A stretch of 64,000 nt of DNA from Rotaria macrura (taxonomy: Eukaryota; Rotifera; Eurotatoria; Philodinida; Philodinidae): positions 1 through 64,000 of the forward strand of contig OENT01000101.1 in NCBI GenBank assembly GCA_900239685.1. Reading direction: 5' to 3'. How positions within the stretch are numbered: the stretch's first letter is position 1; each line of letters begins with the position of its first letter. Below the pieces are notes generated by a model. The model saw only the letters and a list, made by a program, of their open reading frames with translations. It was not told the origin of the DNA and did no database searches. Positions 36,801-49,449 of the stretch are shown one piece after another. A program made the position numbers and the translations under genes.

Positions 36801-39800
36801 GAATTTGATTATTTGTGACGCCATAAGATCTCCATTATCACAAATATTTGTTGAAAACAAGAATAATCAAGGTTGCTTTGACACATTATTTCTAAAAAAA
36901 ATGCTAATGTATACAAGTAGATCTATTGATTCATCATGTAATCAGCGGTGTTTGTGGTAGATAACTGACAAACACATCTTCTGTATGAAACATATCATCG
37001 TTGATCATGGTCATGCAACAACAATATTGAGATTCACAAGGAGACACATACATATATATATATATATATACATATGACAATTAGTCCTTGTGTCAAAACG
37101 ACTGCGGCTTCATAGTCTTCCCATTCTATTGTAACATCATTCGAAAGAGAACCTTCTTTGGAAGGAATAAACAAAAATAACAAATAAACGTATATAGTAG
37201 GCAGAAATCAATTCCATCCAAAATTATGATTAAGTCGGTTCAGTAAGATTGAATGTATTCCGAGTTAGACAACTCGACTATTGTAATAAAAAAAGGTAAC
37301 ATTATTCTTAGATAGTATCTTGACAATAAAAATAAACATATTTCTTTTCGATAGGCAGATTTGAATATGATTCGAGAAAAAATGTCAATTTTCTTGTTTC
37401 GCATGAAGCTTGGTTTTTAAGGCTCATATATTGAATTGATTGTCTTTGAATCGCATCAACATCAGTGATGATATTTAGTCGCAATGATCTTTATTTTTAA
37501 TTCTATTGTTTCTTTCATCGAGTTAAACTGCAATATACGTAGTAGCTTTATCTACTTCATCGATTTCTACGTGTATTATATTACAAGTCTAGCGTTTTCT
37601 ATTGTGAACAGTTATTATAGATGTTTAGAAGACGGAAAGCGAACATTACAAAGTTCAACATGTTATTCATCGTTCGCATTATTATTCAGTACTACATATT
37701 ACTTAGAGTCAAGCAGATACGGCAAGAAAAATGGGCATGTGTTAATTATAAACAAGATAGTATAGACAAATACTTTATCACAAGCGGTTTTTATACTACA
37801 TCCAGACTAAATTATTTTGAATATGATTTAGCGTATAAATGTCATAAATGAAAGGCAGCAAATAGATACATTGAAACGATTCTTTTTTTAAATTTTACGA
37901 TACCCCTATTTAGTGATAACTAGAGGTGTAGGTCACAAAGTCTGAATCATCGTCACTTTACTGAATATTTCAATGAGTACTACAAGATCGATAGAAATAT
38001 ATCGATTTCAGAATATTTCTGGCATTCCACATAACTTTTAAGGCTTCTTTCATCGAAATATTCTGGTAGTTCATTTCTTCTCAATCGTTTTTGTGCTTCC
38101 CATTACGGATAATATTGACATTATACAAGTTTTGTTCAAAATATCATCCGCAAAATTCAACCATCACAGCTAACATACGGAAAAGGAAACTATCCAACTG
38201 CGTCCTCGATCTAATCGTTTTCACGAGATTTTCTTAACGGAATCTTATGAATTAATTTCTAAGTAATTACTCTCGAACAAACTCAAGACGGGCTGTTAGA
38301 AACTAGGTGACACAACATTTGAGCCTTAGAAAAATGAGTCCTGACATTTGAGTCTTGTTTGTCTAATTTTTATCGAAATATTTAATTGGTTACATGAAAA
38401 AGTTCGTAGTATAGTTAATTAATTCACTTTTAATGATATATAAAACTAATTATCTACCAGAGGTATCCACATGTAACGTTTTAGTCATTCTATCGTGTCG
38501 ATACCTCAACTAACTGCTATCCGAACAGTGTGTCTCACTGAACGATATTAAATTAATGAAAAAATTTCTCAACATTTGATGATTTATTCACTGGACAAAT
38601 TTCATACATAAATAAGAGAGAAACAAAGAAAACACACTCATTTATTTTCTTTTTTATTCAGAAATCAGTTCAGCAACACCCATCCATTTATACAGTCATC
38701 AAGGATCTTAAAACTGAACAACATGCTAATTTGATATTTTAGTGAAAAATCAGAAACTGTCACTGTTTAATTTACCGAACGGGTCTTATAAGAACAAATG
38801 GACGAAAAGCTACAACATTTGATTAGTCATTTTCATGTGTATCAGAGATTATGAATATTTTAAAAGATCAAGAGTGTTATCTACTTTTTATCTATTTTTA
38901 ATAAAGTTTTCAATATAATAATTTTTTGTACGATTTTAATCTATGGAGACTCCAATAGTGATGGCTCCATTGACAGAAGCTCAACTGTCGCGAGCCTCAA
39001 ATGACGTGGCTCATATTTTCAAGGCTCAGCTGTCTATGTAACCAGAAACTAATGTATGGTACATGTTTTCAAAATAGATAACGGATAGTTTCCGGTAATA
39101 TTTTAGACCACAATCATAATTTACTAACTTGCAATCTGTTGTCAGAATATTTTGAACGGAAGTAGTTAGTTATTCTACAGTAGTTTTTGTTCTGAAGCAA
39201 GAAAATAGAACTTCATTCACTTATCATCTTCTTGATGAATATTTTACTTCTATGCATCGGAACTATACTTTTCTATGGTGTAAATATTCACAAAATATCA
39301 TCCTAAAATTTTCAAATGATCTTATCAGATGAAAGTAACTGTAATCTTTTTATTTAGTATCGTGTTATTTTGACAAGTGAAGGAGTTGAGTATTGTATTG
39401 CTTCAGTCGATCATCACAAATTTACTAAGAACCTGCGTTTCTCTGTTTCAAATCAGTCTCTCGTGAAAATATTTCTGCAAAAATTTGTTTTAATCATAGT
39501 TGCTACAGATTTTGAAAGATGAAGATCTGAAGTTATCTCAGTCTGATGTAATTTTGATGAAAGATTGGAAAACAAATCTTGCATTTTCAAAAATGTTTTG
39601 TCTTTCTGATATTTATACAATGTTAACATATTATCTGACAAATTCAACTTGATTGATTTCAGATTTATTAATTTAGATTTATAGATTATACAAGATTAAT
39701 AAATTGAGCTAACCTAGAACAATACTTGTGATGAATATCACATGCTTAATTACAGTGAGAAAATACTATTTAAATAACTTAGTGCAGCGTGAGAAAACCA

Positions 39801-40355
39801 TATGATTTGTCAGATCTGAACAAGAAAATGAAAGTTAATGATCATAAATTTTATAAATAATATGTTACAATAAATCTCAGAAAGTCATTTTTACTAGGAC
39901 CATCGGGTCAAGCAATAGAAATCATCCATAAAAACATCACAACAAAGCTCTACACTTGACCGAACTTTGTCCCCTACAGTTTTATATTTAATACATTTTT
40001 TCTCACGTCTTGTCACGTCTTACATACATGGATGGATATTGACATAAATTTTCTATATTTTAATAATGAATCTTTGGATTTCGTGAAAAATTATTAAGAG
40101 ATGATTACACTAAGAAAACATAGATTCATGACTTGGTAAAAGAATTAAATTTGTTCGTCGTTTTGGATTTCAAAATTAATAAATCTTCTTTTCTAATAAA
40201 TATTTTTAATAAAACTATATTGATTTGAACTCGACGTGATCGAAGGTACATTATTATTTAGAAAACATGAAGAAAAAAAAAGAGAAAATATATTACTAAA
40301 ATAAAAAACAAGAAAAAACGAGTATGTATTCATTCGATGTACATCACCATTTGTA
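33885..40355. other. Long spacer with dispersed repeat copy 2 and a TA microsatellite
   Basis: No supported gene in 6.5 kb. Contents that I can name are the second copy of the dispersed repeat (36097-36263) and a TA run at about 37051-37072. Other open frames are short and without motifs. Confidence 0.4.
36097..36263 (+). repeat. Dispersed repeat, copy 2
   Basis: Bases 36182-36263 match 27092-27173 closely. Upstream, TTGCAGACATAGCCTCTAGTAATAGATGCCCC aligns with TTACAGGCATGGTCCCTAATTACAGAACCCC of copy 1. This copy has about 30 extra bases between the two parts, in which the TTGCAGAYATA motif recurs. Confidence 0.65.
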
Positions 40356-41674
40356 ATGTTAGTTTTTCTAGTTTTATTATGTTGCAATATTCAGAATCAA
40401 GTCTTTGGAATTGATTGCACGTCTGGAGGTACGATCAATTGGCCATTGAATAATTCTGATTATGAATCACTCGAAAAACAAGTCAATGAATTTCCAACAT
40501 ATGATTACACAGATGATGATGCTGATATGTGTCGAGTGGAAATTTATGTTGATCACACGTCCGAAGAAATGATAATAAGTTTTGGAGATTCATTTCAATG
40601 GAGTCGACTTGATCATCAAGAAGCACGTTTAGACTTCTTAATGATGTTTCATGAAGATAATACTCAAATCGAATACTATAACGTTTTAGAATATGCTTGT
40701 TCCGATGAAAGTTATTGTAATAAACAATTTATGTTGAATCATATTGCTTGGCTGAAAGACGAGAAATATACTTCATTTGAAAATAATTTACGATCATTAC
40801 TGTTCAACAGTTCAGATAAAACAAGTAAGACGTTTTTGCTTCACTATAGTATTATTGTTTTTAGAAAGAGAAACAAACTATTCGACTATAGATCTTTTTG
40901 AACCATACGTTTATTTCCTCGATCAACATAATGAATTAGAAATCATATCTACTTCACAGACCATGTATCATATAAAAACTAGAATAATATTTCATCGTTG
41001 AAAGATTTTCATCTACTCTGCGTATGAGTTCATGAATATGAATTAATCAGCCAAGATACCGATTGTCGTCTTTGCCTTTCATATATTTAACCGGTTTTTT
41101 TAAAGTATAAAATGAAATCTTTTCTTTAGAATCTTGCTTTACGGATCAAGTGAAATGGTCGCAATGTAAAACTAGTATTTGTGCCGGCAAATATTCAAGT
41201 TATCATAAAAATTATTTGTTCGAATGTCATCAAAGTTCGAAAGCATTAGTGGAGGTTCATTTAACAACAAATATGATGGTTGTTGAAGGGCCTAATCGAT
41301 TTAACGTTGATATTGCTGAACAAAAAGTTATTCGATATACTTGTAAATATGATCTATGTAACAATCAAACAGCAACTGATAAATTGATTGAAATAGTTCA
41401 AGAGGATTTTACATTAAGAAAAATGAGGAGGTTACTTTTACAAGATTTTATGGCGAAAAGGAACGATTCAATATATGCATCTATGACCAGACCATTGAAT
41501 AGAACAACCCATCAAACAGAAGAACACGATTATGTACGGTCGACAACACCAACACCAACATCAAATGGTTATCTTTCAAATATGATCGGCAAGAATAATC
41601 CTCAACTATCTCTCTATCTTGTATTAAACTTATCCGTTTATTTACTTATTCTACATTTAAATATTTTGCTATAA
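40356..41674 (+). CDS. Ly6/uPAR-like GPI-anchored surface protein
   Basis: The model is join(40356..40824, 41130..41674), 337 residues, with a 305-bp GTAAGA...TTTAG intron in phase 1. The first ~18 residues (MLVFLVLLCCNIQNQVFG) are a signal peptide. The protein carries two Cys-bearing segments, each closing with a C-x(4-5)-C-N signature (ACSDESYCNKQ and TCKYDLCNNQ); a terminal Cys-Asn is typical of three-finger Ly6/uPAR domains. The earlier cysteines are fewer than in a canonical domain, so the first unit is divergent. A Thr/Ser/Pro-rich stalk (TTPTPTSNG) leads to a C-terminal hydrophobic tail with nothing after it, as in GPI-anchored proteins. It likely sits on the outer cell surface; the ligand is unknown. 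Confidence 0.7.
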
Positions 41675-43723
41675 TCAATCATTTATTTTAACTCAACAAA
41701 TATGAATTGTGAACATGATTTATGCTCATAATTCTTTATTCTATTTAGTGTTTTAAGTAAATCTTATGTCAACGCTTGACATCTCATATAACAGAGATTT
41801 TCACTGGGTTTTTTTGAAAAATTTTTATGTTCATCAATAAAGAATAATATATAATTGAATATTTTTCTAGAGTGAAAGTTATTTTTACTAAAAATAAATA
41901 AATTATATGGAATAAAATGAAAGAGTTGATCGAAAAAGAGCCATGTACGTCGACATCGGACAGATGCATTACTGTATTTTTCAAGTTATCACATGTACAC
42001 AGAAGAAAACAAAAGTATAAATAGTGTTTTTTCGAAATGATTTCTTTCTTAAAGCGAAAATATTAATAAACTATTATGATGAAGCCTTAATATCAATAAA
42101 TCATCATTTCAACATTCACTTTATTTCTCGTATGAGAATTCATCAATCATTCTTGTCAAAAACTAGTTTATTTCAAGCACAGTACGATATACTTTATTTT
42201 TAACGGGAAAGGCAACGAGACATTAAATTAATTATTCTGAATACTAAATATATGAACAGTTAATCTGTATTTAGACACAGTATCATATTTGTTTTCGAAA
42301 CAACTTCTATGAATTATGATCTGTCTTTATCACGTCGGATATTATTCGAGAAGAACATCTAGGTTGCTGAAGGGTGAAAAGGAACAAATATTTCTGGATG
42401 CCATATCGATTTCTATGAATATATTCTTTTTTTGTGATAGTCTCCTCACAAAATTTCTTCGATCTTGAAAGAAGAATTTTTCCTGTATCAATTTTATTTC
42501 ATTGAAAATGATGATATTAGTTCGAGTATTCTAATCTGTAAAATAACGTACAATAACACAAAAGCAGATTTGTCTTGTTTCTGTTTAGAATGATCAGAAT
42601 TTTGTTACAATTCGAACTTATAATCATATTAAACAGTAGTATCGTAAAAGATATTATTTCGACAAGAGATTTTTCTTATACAAATATCTGAGCTTCAACA
42701 AAATGTACTAATATAAATTTTAGCTGAAAAAGAGATCTCTTTCTCGAAGCACTATAGATGTTTAAATCACTAGTCGTAATCCTCATACACGGCGACAATC
42801 GTCTTGGGTTAAGTTCAAATTGCGGGGATAGTTTGCTGACAAAAGCATACATCTATGTTGTAAAATTTTCCTTCGAAATGCTAACATTCATTAGATGACT
42901 TTGACTTCGCTCGAGACTTGACTTCAAGTAAAACATGCGCAGCTCTGTATAGACCATTCAAAAAGAATGATCCCCTTGAAGTTCTGCGATGAATATTGAA
43001 CTCAAATTGATTAACAGATTCTAAATTCACGGAGTTATAATCATCTCACCATATTTTAAAAGCATGCTTTATGAACACCATAATAATAAAATTCTGATAT
43101 AGTAACATAAACGATGTCATATTTTCGAATATTATTTCATAGTAAATTTCTTTTTCATTTTATTGCTCTCTACTAATCAACAATCGTACATTTTTAGTTT
43201 ATGGTTTGCAATTATGTCCTCAATTCCATCTTTAATATGTATGTGTTTAATGAATTTTTAATGTACTAAAAATTATAAAAACTTTATCCTTTATAGTTGT
43301 AGATAATTAAGGTGCTGATAGACGGGCGGACGAAAAGTTAAGAAACAGTCCTATGACTGGGTCATCCTCACTGGATTACTGATTCGCTTAGTCTCAACTA
43401 AAGTAGACCTATGCGTAAATGCGTAGATAAATGATAAAATGTTAAAAAAAGAGTAAAACAAACAAAATCATCAGCTGATAGATTTAATCTCGGAATGATT
43501 GTTTCCAAACACTTGTAGACTAATCGAAATAGTACAAAATTTTAACGAAGGTGTTAATCTTCGTCATGATTTTATTTTTTTAACTAGAAGAAAAAACTCT
43601 TTTTCAGCATAAAAGAAGACAAAATTCGTTTATATTTATAAACTTAGACAGAAGGAAAACTTGAAAAATCAAACTGAATTACATTGAAATCAACTGAGGA
43701 ACTGTATTGATACATCAATACGA
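41675..43723. other. Spacer, no supported gene
   Basis: AT-rich sequence between the Ly6-like gene and the 3' end of SPEF1. A slightly GC-richer patch at 43320-43420 has no open frame or RNA fold that I can recognise. Confidence 0.4.
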
Positions 43724-44512
43724 TTATTTTTTTTTGACAGCAGTTGGTCTTGTTGGTCGACTATCTTCAACAGCTCGGGATAATTCACTTATTCGAATAT
43801 CTTTCAATTGAAGAACATGTTCAAGTCTACGAATTTTAGCGTGAAGAACTTCAATATCTTCTTGTTGTTGTAAACATTGTTGTTTGATTTCTTCATAATC
43901 AAGACGTGAAATATCTCCATTTGGTATCGAATTCACTTTTAATGATTTAGTTGATCGACTTGCTAACGAATTCAATTGATTAGTTTTTGATGTCGTTGCT
44001 GTTTTTGTTGTTGTTGCTGTTATGTGTGACAGAGATGATTGTCGTGGTGTTATTATTTGTTTTTGTTGCATTTTCTGTTGTAATTCTAATTCTTCGTCAA
44101 TTTTAAGTCTTAGATTAAAAAGAAGAACTTCGACAAGACCAGGTTTACCATTCGAAAGACCATTAATAATAACATCCGGTAAATCAAGACCAAAATGTGA
44201 TAATACTTTTTTATTCAATATTCCCCAGTTAGCTTTTTTTTGTTGTAACGAATTAGCTGGAGTATAATTATGCATCTCAATCAGATCGGGTAAATAATAA
44301 CGAATTATTTCAGTAACCAAAATGCCTTTTAAATATAAAAATATAAAAATAATAATAATATGAAACAAGTAGAATAAAATAATTAATCCGTTGGCATTAC
44401 CATCGGCAAAGTCTCGTTCAATCCTTCGTTTGGGTCTCGATAATGGAAGACTATCTATCCACATATATAGATCTTCCAGAATAGTTTCGTCTAATTCCAT
44501 TTCCCATGACAT
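43724..44512 (-). CDS. SPEF1: Sperm flagellar protein 1 (calponin-homology domain, microtubule binding)
   Basis: The model is complement(join(43724..44325, 44401..44512)), 237 residues; human SPEF1 is 236. The 75-bp intron (GTAATG...AAAG) splits a Gly codon, giving DFADGILVTEIIRYYLPD, the expected CH-domain line. Diagnostic blocks: LYMWIDSLPLSRPKR near the start, MHNYTPANSLQQK and NWGILNKKVL. The CH domain covers about residues 8-115, then a Thr/Ser/Gln-rich linker, then a C-terminal coiled coil (about 180-225, LHAKIRRLEHVLQLKDIRISELSRA style) ending in basic KKK. Known role: it binds and bundles microtubules in cilia, flagella and polarised epithelia. Reading through the intron would add a spurious hydrophobic segment. 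Confidence 0.94.
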   Translation of the reverse strand: MSWEMELDETILEDLYMWIDSLPLSRPKRRIERDFADGNANGLIILFYLFHIIIIFIFLYLKGILVTEIIRYYLPDLIEMHNYTPANSLQQKKANWGILNKKVLSHFGLDLPDVIINGLSNGKPGLVEVLLFNLRLKIDEELELQQKMQQKQIITPRQSSLSHITATTTKTATTSKTNQLNSLASRSTKSLKVNSIPNGDISRLDYEEIKQQCLQQQEDIEVLHAKIRRLEHVLQLKDIRISELSRAVEDSRPTRPTAVKKK

Positions 44513-47500
44513 GATTTCTATTATTTAAGAAATGATCGCGTTGCTATTGATCACAGCGATAACTCACTTTCTTCTCTTCTGTTATAACAATGATCAAACA
44601 AGAAAGAGAAGAATTTTTCTTTTTCTTTTCTCCACCTATCAATAAGTGATTTGCGTCAAAGAAGAAAAAAAAGAAAAAGAACACAACAGTATGAAACTTA
44701 ACAACAATAGTAGAATAGAATCATCGATGGCAACGTTTCACATTCATATATTCTGTCCACGAGAAGAAGAAAAAAAGAAAGTAAATAAGTCTTGATGCAT
44801 TCTTGAAATGATTCTCTTGTGCTTTTCTAGAAAATTCATTTTTTTTTCTCGATTATTAAACAACAAATACTATGTTTTTCATTTAGAAAACTTTCTTAAA
44901 CGAGCATTTACTCAATAATTATTTATGTTTATCGTTTCATTTGTTGGCATTCAGTTGCATTTTTTGTAAATAATAAAAACCAAAGGAAATCTATTCCTAA
45001 TTATGTTCAATTCTATATTTACATGATTAATATTTTCTTTTGATTAGTGTAAGATAGATTTTCATTTAGGTCTTAATATCAACCGTCAGATGACACTTTT
45101 TACATAATATCATATTAAAGGGCCACAAAGAGAATCGTTTCAATATTCAACTAATGTGCCATAGAGTCTTTCTCCTTCATATACTCGAATGACAAACATT
45201 CACATTGAATGTTATTGACATGAAACAAACTTTCGCTTGTCCCATCTTTATTCGACTGAAAGTGATTTGAAAAAATTGTTTTTATGAATCTACTCATAGA
45301 AGTATTGTATTCTCGATGAATTGATATGCATATTCGATTTAAAACAATGAACTTTTATTATAAATCTATTCAAAGAGAGCATTTCTATGATTTGCGTAGA
45401 ATTTGATCTTTAGTCTTTGATTTTATTAAATAATATTTTTCGAACACTAATTCGAGTCGATTGAAAACATTGGTCAATGTTGTTTATTACCAATGTATCG
45501 TATTTACTAAAACTACTATCTCAATTCTTTTCCTATGACTTTAAATTGGATGGTATCTACGCATGAAAGGAAATTTGTGTTTTTTAAGCAATATATACAA
45601 AATATGAATATTGAACATCGAGAGTTCTTGTACACGAAGAGTTAAAGCACGCCGTTATACTTTTTAATATCGAATGCATTTGATATGTTTGCTTAAGTTT
45701 AAGAAGTTCTTGACCGAATCGAGTAGTCTTGAACTAATATTCGAATAAGAATGAATTGATGGTTTGATTTCAAACGGAATTTCGAAAAAAAAGAACCACA
45801 AGTCACTGTTCTATCGGAAAGACGGAACATCTTTAAACTTATGCGAACTACGCAGACCATTAAGATACATGAACTCAATCGAACAGTATAGTAATCATCA
45901 GACGCTTCACAACATTCTCTTGTATATAACAAAATATTTTACATTGTTGGATAGAGAAAGGAACAAAAGCAAGTGCTGTCTCTTTTTTTTGCTTCCCTTG
46001 AAAATTGAAAAATTTATAGTTTTCTTATTAATTTTAAGTCTGACATCCAAATTTGATGACATTAGAGCGCCAATATCAATGTTTAATGCTGGGGGCAAAA
46101 TATTCATCAACTGATTATAAGTTTCGTAATTCACTTGTATTCGATATGTGATTTACTGAACTAAATTTTATTTTTCAGCTTAAGTCAAATTTGACTGAAT
46201 AGATTTTACTTGCTTAGATAAAGATAAAATGCTATTTTTAATTTTTTACATTTTGCATATGTAATATAAATTCAAAAGAATCTAAGGTTACATCGAAATT
46301 GAGTTAGTTTTAATTTGAAACTGACCATATTATGTTCATGTTATTACTAGAACAATAAGGTTTTATTGTTGAACTTAAATAGAATTTAAATCGAAAATTA
46401 AAGTCAGCATTAATTGATAACTTCGCTTTTCTTCAACGAAAAAGAATAACGATGAAAATTCGACTATAAAAAAAGATGAGTTGACTGACAAGTTCGAAAT
46501 ATTTTCAATTAGGAATATTTTTCCAAGAAATGAAATTTATGATACATGATATTTTATTTCTATATAGAGCATTGCTTTTCGAACAGAGCAAATCGAATAA
46601 AGATTTTCATAGGATGCTTGTCAAACATATTTTAAGTTTACAAAACTGTAGATAAAGATATTCATAAAAAATCGACATTGATATATCGGACGTCATTTTG
46701 CATTGAAGAATTCTATGATCGACACATTCGTGTCTGATATTAAATAAGAGTAAAGTGACTTCTAGACGATAGAAATCTGCTCAAGTTGTAGTTATTAAAA
46801 ACAATCGCTCACGAGATCATTTTGTTTCTACAGACAGGCAGCGTTGACACCGAATAATCGTGCTTATTTCCCACTATTACTTTGATTTCATGCTTTAACC
46901 TATTGAAATAGAAGTTATTACATCATCGGTGAATATTGTATCGTGCTTTCTAATCCATTATTTTACTTTCACCGACTTCCTTTTTATATTAATTTAAAGT
47001 GAATTAGATATGACTTTCTTGCAATGATTCATGTGTCAACATGAAAGAATATTTATCTTCGAACATCTTCCCATTGAAAATATTAATACATTTCTCGAAT
47101 AAAAATTTTATTCTTCCTTTGCTTTCGTTACATACGAAAATTAATTATATCTAGTTTTTAATATGAGTAACAAAATATTTCAATAGTAGACTTCACAAAA
47201 CTTTTCTAACCTAATTGTCAGATTATAATAAAATCAGAAAGTCTTCTAGCACATACTTCGTACCGGAGTGAGCGGAAGATAGTTCATCCATAAAATCTTT
47301 TCAAATTAAAAATTTATTCATGTATTAAAGTAAGATTAAACATATACTGCAATGATTTATAACCATTTTTGTGATTCATTGGTAATTTTGCATAAATTCA
47401 ATTTGTTCAAAAGTTTGTCAAGAAAAAAACAGCTGTAAAATAATTAGTTGCAAGTATTCGATAAATGAACAAGATATTTCATCTACAGATCATTGAATGA

Positions 47501-48969
47501 AACAATTTTGAACAGTCTGTTCAATCTCATTTATAGCAATTGCTTGATGTATACTCAGGTAAACTTTATGAAAATCAATACCTCGTTCTATTGGAAAAAT
47601 AATTCGTAGAAAAACAGTCAATGTGATTACAACGAGATCTAACAAAAGTTCTCTATCATGAACATCGATAGGGCTTCTAAAATAACTATAGAACAAACAT
47701 GTACGTCGAAAAATATCCATTGGACTTTAAAATCAAACGTTAGAACGAACATTTCATTGTTAATTATTGGACCAGAAAATACAAGGAAAAAGAAAAACAA
47801 TTGAAATTCATGGCTTGATCAATAATCATAAAAATATTTTCATATTTTGACTACACTGGATTTGAAAACAAAAGAAAAATCATTTGTCAAATAAATGTGC
47901 TTATTATTTTTTTTTCTTTAATTGTACTGTACTAAATTATAAATGCAATCAAGATATGATTGTAAAGCATCTTCAAAATTTTATATTTAATTATTCAATA
48001 ATAAAATGAAACAGTTTAAGTAACAAAAATAAATTGATATATACAGATATTGAACCTAAGTAACAAACAAACACAGAAAACGTTCAAACAAAATTTAACT
48101 TCAATCTAAAATCATACGACTGGAACAAGTACTTACATAACAACAAGAAAAACATTCATTCAACGACTATGATCTTACTTATCTACTACATGATTCTCCT
48201 CATATGTTTGATATTTGATTCGATGTTAACATTTATCTATTGACAGAATGAATGAGAGAATCAGTAAAAATTGAAAACTTATTTTTCGAGATTTTTTCAT
48301 GTGTAAGCATAGCGGTCGACAAAAACAAATTTTCATGGAATATCTAGATTTTCGATACATTCGAAATATTGAAATGATGCTCTTTTGATAAATTTATCGA
48401 TTAAGAAAATTGAATATTTAAATCATGATTCATTAAAAATTTCATTCTCAATTATGTTCACATAAAAGCTTTTATCCGCCCAATGTGAAATTATTTTTAA
48501 TTGAAAACAAATTTCATGGTACAGCTCTTTGACATACTCTTCTCTTATGAAATATTGGATGAAAGCTTTTTTTTTAATATTTATTCTATAGTAGACACAT
48601 CGTCTCTTTTTCGTTGTTTAATCAAAGCGAACAAGACGATTGATGTAAGATGTATGTTCATTTTCACGGTTGAATCGTCATTGCGTAGTATACACTCCAA
48701 CATGGACAATAATGATGGATGAGACATACGAGAGCCTACACAGATGAAATCGAGGAGTATTGACAAGAGCTATGTAATAGGGCGGTAGAGCGTGACTGAA
48801 CAACGAGAAAAAAAGAAAGAGAGAAAGAGAGTAAACGAAATGTTGTTCATCTATTCATTTAAGTTTGTGTATCTATTCGGTTTAGATTGCGCATTCATAA
48901 GACAGACTGGCCGCTGATAGTAAATCTTCGTCTCCTAGTACAGCAAGTAGTGTTGAAATTTATACAGTA
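44513..48969. other. Spacer between SPEF1 and the next gene
   Basis: Purine/pyrimidine-rich runs (GAAAGAGAAG..., 44590-44690 and 44760-44780) lie just upstream of SPEF1. The minus-strand frame 47490-47720 (76 codons, ATG start, with a hydrophobic LLLDLVVITLTVFL stretch) reads plausibly but has no homologue that I know, so I do not call it a gene. Nothing else is supported. Confidence 0.4.
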
Positions 48970-49449
48970 ATGGGTTTATTCAATAGTGGAAAAAATGAAA
49001 AAGTTGAGAAAGTCAGTAAGTATGAACGACACTACAATGCTCCAGCAAGTTCTTCACATCGTCGTTCATCAAAGCATCGTTCTCATCAAGGTGAATCTGC
49101 TGCTAGAGCTATGTCTCAACCACCATTAATGCGTGCTACTGCTGGTTATTATCCATCGAATAATGTTTATCCTCCGTCTGTTGTTGCTCCTAATGTTATG
49201 TCTCAAGTTCGATATCCAATGACACCATTTGATATGAGTAAATATCCATCACCAACAACATATTCAGCTAATCCATACGCTGCTGCTAATCAAATGGCAC
49301 CATTGAGTTTAGCGCCCGTTTGGAATAATGGAATGGCATTAGTTAACAATCGATCGGCCTTTCAACAACCATTAAATGATTTTCAACAAGTTGGCTGGGG
49401 TATGATGCCTCCGTCAAATAATGGATATATGCCACCGATGCAGTTTTAA
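48970..49449 (+). CDS. Hypothetical low-complexity protein with possible N-myristoylation signal
   Basis: A single-exon frame of 159 residues with balanced coding composition, unlike the noise frames around it. It starts MGLFNSGK, which fits the M-G-x-x-x-S/T myristoylation consensus, followed by a Lys/His/Ser/Arg-rich stretch (KHRSHQ region, about 20-45). The remaining ~110 residues are disordered and rich in Pro, Asn, Tyr, Met and Ala, ending MPPMQF. No domain is recognised. The myristoyl-plus-basic N-terminus suggests peripheral attachment to the inner face of a membrane; that is inference. TTAAATAAAATAA at about 49491-49503 provides AATAAA. Confidence 0.65.
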   Translation: MGLFNSGKNEKVEKVSKYERHYNAPASSSHRRSSKHRSHQGESAARAMSQPPLMRATAGYYPSNNVYPPSVVAPNVMSQVRYPMTPFDMSKYPSPTTYSANPYAAANQMAPLSLAPVWNNGMALVNNRSAFQQPLNDFQQVGWGMMPPSNNGYMPPMQF